64,000 nucleotides of DNA from Gemmatimonas sp. UBA7669 (GTDB lineage Bacteria > Gemmatimonadota > Gemmatimonadetes > Gemmatimonadales > Gemmatimonadaceae). Of this stretch, positions 8,644-16,439 are shown piece after piece; positions within the stretch are counted from its first letter, which is position 1; the number at the start of each line of letters is the position of its first letter. The DNA is taken from positions 58,878 through 122,877 of the forward strand of contig NZ_DLHL01000047.1 of NCBI RefSeq assembly GCF_002483225.1, read 5' to 3'. The notes beneath the pieces were generated by a model. It did no database searches and was not told the DNA's origin. It saw only the letters and a list, made by a program, of their open reading frames with translations. Position numbers and translations under genes: made by a program.

Positions 8644-8689
8644 GGAGCATCAAGATACTCGACACGCCGCGTTCTTCGCACGGAACGTG

Positions 8690-9427
8690 TCAGGACGGAG
8701 GACGCACCCAGATCCATCCCTCTTGGCGAGCGCGGTCGGGATGGTCGGGCTGCAGCACCGTTCCTCGCAGAAAGTCGGCGCCGGCCAGCAGACACAGTGA
8801 CGCGTCGAGCACGTCCGCATGCTGCAGCAGGACCGCGCGATGTGTGCCACCGACCAGCTCATCAGCCAGTGCCGCAAGCATCGCGTCACGAACACCCCGG
8901 TCGGCGGCCAGCTTGTACCCGGAACTGATCACACCGCGACCCACCAGCGTGCCCGCCGGATACACCTCGATGGCGGCAACCGGTGCGATATCCTCTGGCG
9001 TCCAGGCCATGGGGATCTCCAGCCCACACTGCAACCGCACACGCTGCAGCATCTGCAGTGCCGCGAGCGCCGTGCGCGCAATGCGATCCGCGCCAACATC
9101 GAGCGGCAGCTTGCCGAGTCGCTCGTGCACCACACGATCGGTTTCCCGCCGGAACAACTGATTGGCCTCACCGGCAAGCGGCGCACCGGCGCGATGTCCT
9201 GCGAGCGCCGCACCGAGCCCAGCCGGCCAACCCAGCGGGGCGTCCACCGCCAGCAGGCTGGGGCCGTCATGGGCCGCGACCCACTGCGACACCACATCCG
9301 CGGGGTCACCACCCTTACCCACCAACTGTGCCGCCAACACCTCCACACGGCCCTGCCGAAGCTGCCCGCGCGCCACACCGATCTTGGCGGGATCGGTAGC
9401 GCAGTCGATGCCGATGAGCTGGATCAT
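8690..9427 (-). CDS. DUF429 protein, predicted RNase H-like fold
   Basis: 245 aa from the ATG at 9427; the frame is open upstream to 9553, but MIQLIGIDCATD is where family resemblance starts. The N-terminal strand IGIDCATDPAKIGVA with Asp and the second block LLAVDAPLGWP give the two acidic strands expected of an RNase H-like/actin-like ATPase-nuclease fold, followed by RRETDRVVHERLG and, near the end, a conserved ADVLDASLCLLAGADFL helix. DUF429 is described as a predicted RNase H-like nuclease family, without a demonstrated substrate. It lies on the same strand as the DUF4242 gene upstream (gap 49 bp) and the DinB gene downstream (gap 46 bp); these three may form a loose operon. Confidence 0.8.
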   Translation of the reverse strand: MIQLIGIDCATDPAKIGVARGQLRQGRVEVLAAQLVGKGGDPADVVSQWVAAHDGPSLLAVDAPLGWPAGLGAALAGHRAGAPLAGEANQLFRRETDRVVHERLGKLPLDVGADRIARTALAALQMLQRVRLQCGLEIPMAWTPEDIAPVAAIEVYPAGTLVGRGVISSGYKLAADRGVRDAMLAALADELVGGTHRAVLLQHADVLDASLCLLAGADFLRGTVLQPDHPDRARQEGWIWVRPPS

Positions 9428-9476
9428 CGCTTCCACTGCGCGGTGGCGCGCGGACGGCGTGATACGCTGGCCGCTG

Positions 9477-9749
9477 CTACTCGGCCGTGGTCGGGTCGAT
9501 GATTGTGCGAATCTCGGAGACCCGATCGGCCGGGAATCCGCCAAGCCGCGCATGCTCGCGCACCATCTCGGCGTTGGGCGCCCGGTAGATGCAATGGATC
9601 TGATCCTGCGTGACGTAGCTGTGAACCCACTGAATCTCCGGTCCGAGGCCCTGCAGAACGCCGCAGGACTTCTGCGAAATGGCCTTGAGGTCGTCCGGGC
9701 CGAGATTGCCGGCTCCGGGAATGTTGCGTTCGATGAGGAACTGCGGCAT
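9477..9749 (-). CDS. DUF4242 (SCO4226-like) small protein
   Basis: 90 aa from the ATG at 9749. The frame extends to 9950, but upstream residues lie across two strong hairpins and lack coding character. The sequence PQFLIERNIPGAGNL, HSYVTQDQIHCIYRAPN, REHARLGGFPADRV and the final EIRTIIDPTT match the ferredoxin-like alpha-beta fold of the DUF4242/SCO4226 family. Streptomyces SCO4226 is a nickel-binding protein, and the paired His residues here (HSYV, DQIHCIY, REHA) could bind metal. Function in this organism is unknown. Expression is likely independent of the fasciclin gene because of the two hairpins between them. Confidence 0.8.
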   Translation of the reverse strand: MPQFLIERNIPGAGNLGPDDLKAISQKSCGVLQGLGPEIQWVHSYVTQDQIHCIYRAPNAEMVREHARLGGFPADRVSEIRTIIDPTTAE

Positions 9750-9778
9750 GAGCAACTCTCGTGAGAAGGGTTCAGGCA

Positions 9779-9807
9779 CCGTCCGGCCCGATCGACGGGC
9801 CGGACGG
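9779..9807 (-). terminator. Strong 12-bp hairpin
   Basis: CCGTCCGGCCCG (9779-9790) pairs perfectly with CGGGCCGGACGG (9796-9807), loop ATCGA. It lies between the fasciclin and DUF4242 genes, about 30 bp upstream of the latter on the minus strand. No T-run. It could be a second terminator for the fasciclin gene or a leader element of the DUF4242 gene. Confidence 0.5.
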
Positions 9808-9885
9808 CGTTGGTAGTGCGAAGCTACCGCGCCATCCGGACCAGCGGGCATGACAATCACATCACCTCCTTCCCGGCAAACCACA

Positions 9886-9920
9886 ACGCCCGCCGGGTGC
9901 GAATTGCTCCCGGCGGGCGT
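9886..9920 (-). terminator. Perfect 12-bp hairpin terminator after the fasciclin gene
   Basis: ACGCCCGCCGGG (9886-9897) pairs perfectly with CCCGGCGGGCGT (9909-9920), loop of 11 bases. On the minus strand it starts 49 bp after the fasciclin stop and is followed by TGTGGTTTG, a short T-enriched stretch. Confidence 0.6.
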
Positions 9921-9968
9921 GCATATCTGGTTGCGACCCACTCGTCGCATCAGAGGCCGTTCATGACC

Positions 9969-10886
9969 TCAGGGCAGCAGCACCGTGTCGATGACGTGAA
10001 TCACGCCATTCTTGGCCACCACATCGGCGGCGACGACCGAGGCGAAGTTGCGCGGACCCGTCACCCGCACGCCACCGGTCAGACCAACCGTGAGGCTGGT
10101 GCCGGTCAGCAGGGTGGGCAGCTGCTGGCCATTGCTCAGCTGCGACGAGAGTGCCCGTGAACCCACGACATGCAGCTGCAGCACCCGCGTCAGGGTGGCC
10201 ACATCCGTCGGCGCGCCACCGGGAATGGCGGCGAAGGCGGCGTTGGTGGGCGCGAAGACGGTCAGGTTGCCACCACGAAGCGGCGTCACCAGGTTGGCCG
10301 CCTGCACCGCGCTCACCAGGCTGCTGAAGCCGCGGATGATGGCGTTGTCCACGATGTCGAGGCTGCCGAGCATCACGCCATCAATCAGGTGCACCACGCC
10401 GTTCGACGCCGCGACATCGGCGGTCGTGACACGTGCACCACCCACCGTCACCACACCGTTGGCCACCGACACCGGCAACGCCGTGCCTTCCACCGTCGTC
10501 AGCGTCTGCCCATCACGAAGCTGGCTGGCCGTGATGCGGCCCGGCACCACATGGAACGTGAGCACCTTGGTGAGAATGGCGCGGTTGCCCGTCTCGAGCA
10601 GACGCGTCACCACATCGCTCGGCAGTGCGGAGAACGCGCTGTTGACCGGCGCAAACACCGTGAACGGTCCTGTGCCATTGAGCGTCGTCGTGAGCTCGGC
10701 GGCCTGCAGCGCCGTCACCAGCGTGGAGAGATTGGCCGTGGCCGCAGCCGTCTGCGTGATGGTCTGCAGGGTGGGCGCGGTGGGGGTGTCATCATCGTCA
10801 CTGCAGGCGACAAGCGTGGACGCCAGCACCGGCAGGGTCAGCGCCACGAGGGCGCGGCGAGTCATCATGAGCATGGAAGCACGCAT
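9969..10886 (-). CDS. Lipoprotein with two fasciclin domains
   Basis: 305 aa from the ATG at 10886 (a GTG at 10907 and ATGs at 10874 and 10865 are also in frame). The N-terminus is a lipoprotein signal: TRRALVALTLPVLASTLVAC with a lipobox LVAC, followed by an acidic run. Two fasciclin (FAS1) domains follow. Each shows the H1 motif (GPFTVFAPVNSAFSALP and NLTVFAPTNAAFAAIPGG) and the H2 motif (LTFHVVPGRI and LQLHVVGSRALS), and ends with a VVHLIDGVML/GVIHVIDTVLLP strand. FAS1 domains mediate adhesion or polymer contact, so this is probably a surface or periplasmic adhesion protein. It stands alone, flanked downstream by two hairpins. Confidence 0.92.
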   Translation of the reverse strand: MRASMLMMTRRALVALTLPVLASTLVACSDDDDTPTAPTLQTITQTAAATANLSTLVTALQAAELTTTLNGTGPFTVFAPVNSAFSALPSDVVTRLLETGNRAILTKVLTFHVVPGRITASQLRDGQTLTTVEGTALPVSVANGVVTVGGARVTTADVAASNGVVHLIDGVMLGSLDIVDNAIIRGFSSLVSAVQAANLVTPLRGGNLTVFAPTNAAFAAIPGGAPTDVATLTRVLQLHVVGSRALSSQLSNGQQLPTLLTGTSLTVGLTGGVRVTGPRNFASVVAADVVAKNGVIHVIDTVLLP

Positions 10887-10964
10887 GGCTGTTGGTGAGA
10901 AGGGCACGCTGTCCGAATCCTTTTCGAACAGTCACCAGCAGGACACGCGGTCGAACATCAATGA

Positions 10965-13859
10965 CTAGTCGATCACGGCACTTCCGCGAAACACTGTGCG
11001 TGGCATCACACGCAGCGTGATGGAGAGTTGCCGGCCCGGAAGAAACCGCGGCTGCATGAGATAACGCGCGGGCGTGCCATCAGCCGCGTTGCCATCAGCC
11101 GGGGTGCCATCAGCAGATGCGACGCGCTGCAGCCCATAGTCCAGCACATTGCGCCGACCGATGACATTGAGCACGCTCGCGCCAAGCTCCACACGGGTGC
11201 CCGCCACTTCACGCTCCCAGGTGGCACCCACGTCCATGTCGAGCAGTGCCGGACGGCGCATCTGACCGGGCGAAACAATGGGCAGGTCCGCGCTCGATGG
11301 CGACGCCCCCAGGAGATCGTAGTACGCCTGTCGCAGTGCCCAACGACGTCCCCACACGCCACGCAGGCGTGTGGCGAGGGTCACGCCACCGCGCTGCACA
11401 TCGGTGGACCACAGCGCGCGATGCGGCTCGAGCCACGGCACGGGCTGCGCCGTATTCGCGAAACGCGAAGGGAAAGTGCGAGTGGCCCAGCCAAAGTCGT
11501 ACGCCAGCTCACTGCGCGTGCGCCACGCGCCCTGCGTGACATCACGCTGCAAGCGCAAGCCGACGCCCATGGCCCGACCACTCGTGCCCACCGCAAAGGC
11601 CAGCGAATCGGCCACGGCCGTGTTCACGCGCGTCGGGTCGAACATCACGCCGTAGTCGAACATGGGCAGCACCGGGTGCCAGCGCGCGAAGCTCTCCGCG
11701 CGCATCTCCCAACCCGGGGCCACACGCCACGCCAATTCGCTGCTGCCGTGCCAGGCCTGCGCCACCGGTGTCCGCCCATCCCCGGGCAACCAGAATCGCA
11801 TGCCCGGCACGAACGCCGTGGGCATGGTACTGGCCACATCATACTGATTCACGAATTGATGGTAGCCGCCGGCTGCCATACGCCACGTAAACACCCGATC
11901 CGCGCCATGCTCCCCGCGCAGCGCCACTCTCGGCTCACCATACGTGCGGCCCGACTGCAACTGCGTCACTCGCAGTCCCACATCGAGATAGCGACGATCG
12001 GCGAGCTGCACGGTCGCGTCAGCCAGCACCGTACCACGCCACACCGTGGCGTCCACCGCCAGCGGACGCAACACGCGATTCGCCAGGTTCAGTCTCGCAC
12101 TCGTGCGTGTGCCCTCGAGACCAAGCGAGACATCCGTCCTCGTGCCGAACGGCATGCGCCACTGCGCAGCCAGCGTGGTCTCGGCAATGCGATTGTCCTC
12201 GTGCGCCCCGAGTCCGACCGACGGCGCCGACGTCATGCGCATGCTGCCATCGTGATCCAGCGCATGCTGTGCCGTTCGCAGCTGCAGCTGCTGGCGAACA
12301 CGCGTGCCCAATAGCCAGCGATGCGTGAGCTGCGCACCGGTGGTGCGCCACGCATAGCGATCATCCGTGTGCAACGCGGTTTCTCCGTCCGACGCCACCG
12401 TGCCATCGAAGCGCACGCCTCGCTCCAGACGAAAGGCCGAGGCGTCGATGGTGTGCGCTACCCCAGACTGAAGACGCAGCGCCGCATGCAGGTCATGCAG
12501 CGTGACGTCTTCCTGACCAATGGCGGCGGAAAAGGCCGTGGACTCGAGATTCTCCATACCCGGCAGCGCCCCCACGCCGGCCAGGCGGGACAGCAACACC
12601 GGCTCCGGCGTGCTCCAGTGACGCATCGCACGCGTCAGTGCGGGCGGCGCCGTCCAATTCCAGAGGCCCGTGCGTCCCGCCAGCATCACATTGCCATTGG
12701 CTGAACCCAGCGACAATGGTGCACTGAGCCGCGCCGAAGCAGCCAATGGGTCGGCGTGCACCTCGGCGTGCAGCGTACGGGGCGTGGCGTCCACGAGGTG
12801 TTGCAGGTCGAGCACACCGGCCGCATAGCTGCCCACATCGGCCCGATAGCCACTGCGTCGCAGCGTGAGTTGTTCCACCGCCAGCGGCGCCACCATGCCC
12901 AGAAGACCGGACAGTGACGTGACGTCGTACAGCGGGATACCATCGAGCCGCCAGGGATGCTCGCCCAGGTCCCCACCCTGCATATGCAGGTCGCCGGTGC
13001 CATCACGCCGCGACACACCGAGTGGCAACGGAGCGCCGGGCAGGAACAGCGAGGGCGGCGCAACCACGGCACGCGCCAGCGTGCCCTCAAGCGCCGTTGT
13101 ACCGGAGGCCGCGTTGGCACTGCTCATGCCCAGGGCGCCGGCCCGCAGTCCGTTGACCACAATGGGGCGCACCAGTTGCGCCTGCGGTGCAAGCATGAGG
13201 CGTGTTACGCGGCCCTGTCCCGGCGCGAGCTCCACCTCCATCTGCGTGGGTGCATAGCCGACTGCGCGAACACGCAGCGCATAGCGCCCCGGAAGCAGGT
13301 CGCGAAACACAAAACCGCCATCATCCGATGAGAGCAACGCATTCGGCCGCTCAGCCAGCTCCACACGCGCCATGGACAGCGGCGAACCCGAGCTGGCGTC
13401 AAGCACCACACCGGCCAGGCTGCCAAGGCGCGGTGCCGTTTCACTGCCCGCGACGACAACGTAGGTGCCCGACGACAGGCGCACAAAATCGAGTCCCGCT
13501 GCCTTCGTGATGCAGCGGAGTACCGCCTCGGGCTCCGCATTCTCCAATCGACACGAGATGCGCTGCTGGGCCTGCGCGCCCAGTGCCGACGACTGCCACA
13601 CGAGACCGATGCCGGCCGTCACGGCCAGTGTTTCGAGTGCATCGGTGACGGGCACGTCGATGAGCGCCAGCGACACCCGCGCGGCAGGTGGCGAGGGCGG
13701 CCGGGTGGCGGGGCGTACTTGAGCCGGCAATACGGCGGCACTCAGCACCGAAAGACAAAGCACGGCGGACGCACCAGGCGCCCGCCATGCCGTCCGAAAC
13801 ACGCGCCCTGCGTCGTGTCCTGCTCGGCCTGAAACGGTCCGACGCAACCAGCGAATCAC
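10965..13859 (-). CDS. TonB-dependent outer-membrane receptor with STN and CarboxypepD_reg domains
   Basis: 964 aa. The GTG at 13859 overlaps the stop of the FecR gene (GTGA), so it is preferred over the GTG at 13919. A long basic N-terminus leads into a signal peptide ending near VLPAQ. Then come an STN (secretin/TonB short N-terminal) domain, where SLALIDVPVTDALETLA opens the fold and a conserved Cys pair sits in SCRLENAEPEAVLRC, and a carboxypeptidase-regulatory-like beta sandwich (LAGVVLDASSGSPL to LRVRAVGYAPTQMEV). A plug domain and a beta-barrel with many aromatic strand ends make up the rest; it ends in LSITLRVMPRT. The STN domain is the part that signals to a FecR-type anti-sigma factor, matching the upstream gene pair. 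The ligand (iron chelate, glycan or peptide) cannot be told. Confidence 0.88.
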   Translation of the reverse strand: MIRWLRRTVSGRAGHDAGRVFRTAWRAPGASAVLCLSVLSAAVLPAQVRPATRPPSPPAARVSLALIDVPVTDALETLAVTAGIGLVWQSSALGAQAQQRISCRLENAEPEAVLRCITKAAGLDFVRLSSGTYVVVAGSETAPRLGSLAGVVLDASSGSPLSMARVELAERPNALLSSDDGGFVFRDLLPGRYALRVRAVGYAPTQMEVELAPGQGRVTRLMLAPQAQLVRPIVVNGLRAGALGMSSANAASGTTALEGTLARAVVAPPSLFLPGAPLPLGVSRRDGTGDLHMQGGDLGEHPWRLDGIPLYDVTSLSGLLGMVAPLAVEQLTLRRSGYRADVGSYAAGVLDLQHLVDATPRTLHAEVHADPLAASARLSAPLSLGSANGNVMLAGRTGLWNWTAPPALTRAMRHWSTPEPVLLSRLAGVGALPGMENLESTAFSAAIGQEDVTLHDLHAALRLQSGVAHTIDASAFRLERGVRFDGTVASDGETALHTDDRYAWRTTGAQLTHRWLLGTRVRQQLQLRTAQHALDHDGSMRMTSAPSVGLGAHEDNRIAETTLAAQWRMPFGTRTDVSLGLEGTRTSARLNLANRVLRPLAVDATVWRGTVLADATVQLADRRYLDVGLRVTQLQSGRTYGEPRVALRGEHGADRVFTWRMAAGGYHQFVNQYDVASTMPTAFVPGMRFWLPGDGRTPVAQAWHGSSELAWRVAPGWEMRAESFARWHPVLPMFDYGVMFDPTRVNTAVADSLAFAVGTSGRAMGVGLRLQRDVTQGAWRTRSELAYDFGWATRTFPSRFANTAQPVPWLEPHRALWSTDVQRGGVTLATRLRGVWGRRWALRQAYYDLLGASPSSADLPIVSPGQMRRPALLDMDVGATWEREVAGTRVELGASVLNVIGRRNVLDYGLQRVASADGTPADGNAADGTPARYLMQPRFLPGRQLSITLRVMPRTVFRGSAVID
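11074..11118. repeat. Three tandem 15-bp units inside the receptor gene
   Basis: Units at 11074-11088, 11089-11103 and 11104-11118 share the core TGCCATCAGC. They encode repeated Ala-Asp-Gly-(Thr/Asn) units near the receptor's C-terminal end, probably an expandable loop; the unit length keeps the reading frame. Confidence 0.75.
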
Positions 13860-14962
13860 GGCCTGTCGATGCGATAGCCGCGACTGCTGCGCGTAAAGGT
13901 CAATCCCTGCGCCGCACACAGGTCACCGAGCACCGTCTCCACATCAGGTTCATCGGGGAAGTAGAACGACACCGTGTTCACGAGGTTGACGCGAGCGCTC
14001 CGCTCGATCTGCACGCCATAGCGACGCGACAGCGCATCAAACACCTCGCCCAGCGGCTCGTCGATGGCGGTCATCCCCCCCTGCATGGCTACCGCCACAC
14101 GAGTTGCCGGCACGCGGTACGGTTCGATCGCTGCCCCCCTCACGCGCGCAGCGTCGCCTGCCGAGAGCTCGAGGCGAGATGCCGCGTGGGAAACGGCCAC
14201 GCGCCCTTCCTCTACCTGGACGCGTGTGCCATGTGTGGCGTGGGCCGCACGCACCATGAATCGCGTGCCCAATACACGCACCTCGGCATCACCGGTTGCC
14301 ACCGTGAACGGCCGGCCGTCCCGCGCCACCGCAAAGAAGGCGTCGCCGCTGAGCGTCACGCGACGCGCATCCGGCGCGAGCCAGGTCAGTCCCGTGGCGC
14401 GCAGCAGCGCCCAACGCCGCGGATGCGACAAGGTGCTGCCGGGCGTCAGCCACACGCGGCTACCATCAGCCAACGGCAGCATGACGGTACGACGGCCGGC
14501 TTCGTTGTGATAGCTGCGCTGGCCGCCGCCCCAGCCAATGCCCACACCCAGTAGCAGCACGGCAGCCGCCGCGAGACCGCGCAGGCCGAACCGGAATCGC
14601 CGCGACCGAGTGGTGACGAAGGTTTCGCGCGGTGTGGCAGACAGCACGGAAGGCACAACCTCCACGACCGGTGCGACCTCCGGTGGAGCCAGGTCGCTGG
14701 CGTCCGGTTCGTCCGACACCAGTTCGAGCATCGGCGGCACGTCATCACGAAACGGCACGCGGTCCGGATCATTGAGACGCCGCGACAAACGCGTCCACGC
14801 CGCCTCACGCTCGGCGGCCGACACCTCATCCGCCGCCAGAGCCGCCCGACCGACCGCATCGTACACGGCCCGCATCGCGGCACCGTCCACACGATCACGC
14901 AGGGTTGCGTCGAGTTCGCGCGGTACGCGCATGCCATCAGCGTCAAATGGACGGCGCGTCAT
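13856..14962 (-). CDS. FecR-family anti-sigma/transducer protein
   Basis: 368 aa. The ATG at 14962 overlaps the sigma factor stop (ATGA); the frame upstream to 15070 is not used. The cytoplasmic N-terminal part (about 150 residues) has a helix with SAAEREAAWTRLSRRL, a Pro/Glu/Val-rich linker and one TM helix (LAAAAVLLLGVGIGWGGG). The periplasmic part is a FecR domain: TVMLPLADGSRVWLTPGSTL, VTLSGDAFFAVARDGRPF, VRVLGTRFMVRA and VEEGRVAVSHA are its standard blocks. A C-terminal STN-like segment (DEPLGEVFDALSRRYGVQI) follows. Such proteins hold the ECF sigma factor inactive until the receptor's STN domain signals ligand binding. Here all three genes are coupled in one operon. Confidence 0.92.
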   Translation of the reverse strand: MTRRPFDADGMRVPRELDATLRDRVDGAAMRAVYDAVGRAALAADEVSAAEREAAWTRLSRRLNDPDRVPFRDDVPPMLELVSDEPDASDLAPPEVAPVVEVVPSVLSATPRETFVTTRSRRFRFGLRGLAAAAVLLLGVGIGWGGGQRSYHNEAGRRTVMLPLADGSRVWLTPGSTLSHPRRWALLRATGLTWLAPDARRVTLSGDAFFAVARDGRPFTVATGDAEVRVLGTRFMVRAAHATHGTRVQVEEGRVAVSHAASRLELSAGDAARVRGAAIEPYRVPATRVAVAMQGGMTAIDEPLGEVFDALSRRYGVQIERSARVNLVNTVSFYFPDEPDVETVLGDLCAAQGLTFTRSSRGYRIDRP

Positions 14963-15564
14963 GACAGCATCCCCACGAGTGAAGCCACCAGCGTGCCCAG
15001 CTCCGCCAAACGACGGCGCAGTGTGCTGAGTGCGGCCACGAGATGGTTGTTCACCGTGCGCGGGGCGCACCCCATGGTGTTTGCCACCTCGGCATGCGAC
15101 AGGCCCTCCACGCGGGAAAGCAAGAGCGCCTCACGCTGCCTCGGCGGCAGCTCCTGCACGAGCGTGCTCAACTGGCGATTGATCTCCCGATCGACCGTCA
15201 GGTCTTCCGGCGTCGGCGCTGGCCGCGCCACCACGGGGTTGTCCCGCGAGACGGGATCGTCGAGCAGGCGGGTCCTCGTCGCGAGATCGCGGCGGGAATT
15301 GAGAGCGAGATTGCGCACGGTTCGATACAGCCAGGCACGGAGTGGGATGTCCCCGTCCATGCTCGCACGCCGATCCCACAGGCGCACAAAGGCTTCCTGC
15401 ACCAGATCCTCGGCCTGCGCATCATCGCGCACGAGTGACCAGGCGAAACGCCGCAGCGGCCCGTACAGCGCATCAAAGAGCTGTCGGTAGGCATCGGCGT
15501 CACCGGCCCGCACCTTGGCGGACACGGCCAGGAGGAAGTCGGAATCGACGTCAGTCATGGACAT
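14959..15564 (-). CDS. ECF-type RNA polymerase sigma factor (FecI-like)
   Basis: 201 aa from the ATG at 15564; a GTG at 15573 and an ATG at 15558 are alternatives. Region 2 shows AYRQLFDALYGPLRRFAWSLV and the core-binding/-10 helix DLVQEAFVRLWDRR, followed by LRAWLYRTVRNLALNSRRD. Region 4 contains LPPRQREALLLSRVEGLSHAEVANTMGCAPRTVNNHLVAAL, written here only as its boundaries: it starts at LPPRQREALLL and ends at VNNHLVAALS. The two are joined by an acidic linker. It most resembles the FecI-like group that works with a FecR protein and a TonB receptor, and those two genes follow directly with 4-base overlaps. It should direct transcription of the receptor operon, and possibly other targets, on an extracytoplasmic signal. 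Confidence 0.93.
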   Translation of the reverse strand: MSMTDVDSDFLLAVSAKVRAGDADAYRQLFDALYGPLRRFAWSLVRDDAQAEDLVQEAFVRLWDRRASMDGDIPLRAWLYRTVRNLALNSRRDLATRTRLLDDPVSRDNPVVARPAPTPEDLTVDREINRQLSTLVQELPPRQREALLLSRVEGLSHAEVANTMGCAPRTVNNHLVAALSTLRRRLAELGTLVASLVGMLS

Positions 15565-15579
15565 GAGGAACACCCGCCA

Positions 15580-15609
15580 GCCGGCCCCAATGACCAGTCG
15601 GGGGCCGGC
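15580..15609 (-). terminator. 9-bp GC hairpin upstream of the sigma factor gene
   Basis: GCCGGCCCC (15580-15588) pairs perfectly with GGGGCCGGC (15601-15609), loop of 12 bases. On the minus strand it lies 85 bp after the stop of the membrane-protein gene and 16 bp before the sigma factor start, so it may end the first transcript or shape the leader of the second. No T-run. Confidence 0.45.
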
Positions 15610-15693
15610 GTGCGTGCACCTCAGCTCAATGACGGGGGCGTGGACCGGGTTCCGGCCAATGTGCGCTGCGGCACCGTCCCCTAGGCCGACGTA

Positions 15694-16329
15694 TCAGCCG
15701 CCAAAGGGCGCGAGGTATTCGGATGGGACACGCACGGGGTACAGCCAGCCTGCCAGCATGCTCACTATGAGCCCGCCAGCCATCGCCGCGCCGAGCATGG
15801 GCAGCAGCAGGGCGGCCTGCCTGAGCCGCGTGGTTTGAGGGGTCGAGCCCAGTCGCCGGTGCAATGCACATCCCATATGTGCGCCCAGCGCCAGCACGGC
15901 CAGTCCGTAGTACGGCGCAAAGAACCAGGCAAAGGGCCGTACGTGAAAGCCGGCCGCAGCGAAGTACCAGGTCGTATCGAGGTCAAAGACGCCGCGGCCA
16001 GCCAGCACCGCGGTCACATGCACCACCAGAAAGAGCCCGAGGTACAGGCCTGACCAATGCTGCAGTCGTTGCATCCACGGCGCGGCATCAAACAAACGAG
16101 CGCGACGCAGCATGGCCGCGCCGCTCAAGCCCTGCAGCGCAGCCGAGACCAGCAGCAGGACCTCCACTGCGGGATGGCGATAGACCGCTCGCGCGGCCTG
16201 CATGAAGGCGAGGTGCGCCTCGACTCCGCGCAGGCCAGCCAGGTGATTGACGAGGTGCACAAGGACGAAAGTCCCGAGCACGGCGGCACTTGAACGGTGA
16301 ACACGGCGAATCAGCACCGATGGCGACAT
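15694..16329 (-). CDS. Multi-helix membrane protein resembling a complex II cytochrome b subunit
   Basis: 211 aa from the ATG at 16329 (a GTG at 16347 adds six residues). Five to six TM helices are visible. The first contains AVLGTFVLVHLVNHLAG, another LYLGLFLVVHVTAVLAG, and a later one YYGLAVLALGAHMGCALHRR. Each of these has a His inside or at the edge of the helix, and the pattern (several His in successive helices, W-S-G-L near QHWSGLYL) resembles the di-haem or mono-haem membrane anchors of succinate dehydrogenase/fumarate reductase. However, no flavoprotein or iron-sulfur subunit gene is adjacent, so it may be an orphan haem-binding or electron-transfer protein. The similarity is by pattern only. 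Confidence 0.6.
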   Translation of the reverse strand: MSPSVLIRRVHRSSAAVLGTFVLVHLVNHLAGLRGVEAHLAFMQAARAVYRHPAVEVLLLVSAALQGLSGAAMLRRARLFDAAPWMQRLQHWSGLYLGLFLVVHVTAVLAGRGVFDLDTTWYFAAAGFHVRPFAWFFAPYYGLAVLALGAHMGCALHRRLGSTPQTTRLRQAALLLPMLGAAMAGGLIVSMLAGWLYPVRVPSEYLAPFGG

Positions 16330-16439
16330 GCCGGAATGTGCCCACACGCCACATCTCGCGCCGAACGATGGGACACAACGCGTTCAGTGACCGCCAAACC
16401 GAAGTGGCATGCGGACGAACCGCAGTGCGACGCCCGCCA

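Noticed and set aside
11028..12314. Plus-strand reading frame of 428 codons inside the TonB receptor gene
   Set aside because: Antisense to a well-supported receptor; Arg/His/Pro-rich, no family blocks, typical antisense openness of GC-rich DNA.
15676..15693. Possible third copy of the CCCTA...GACGTA motif near 15676
   Set aside because: Only the right half (CCGACGTAT) matches; there is no inverted arm, and it lies next to a stop codon rather than before a gene start.
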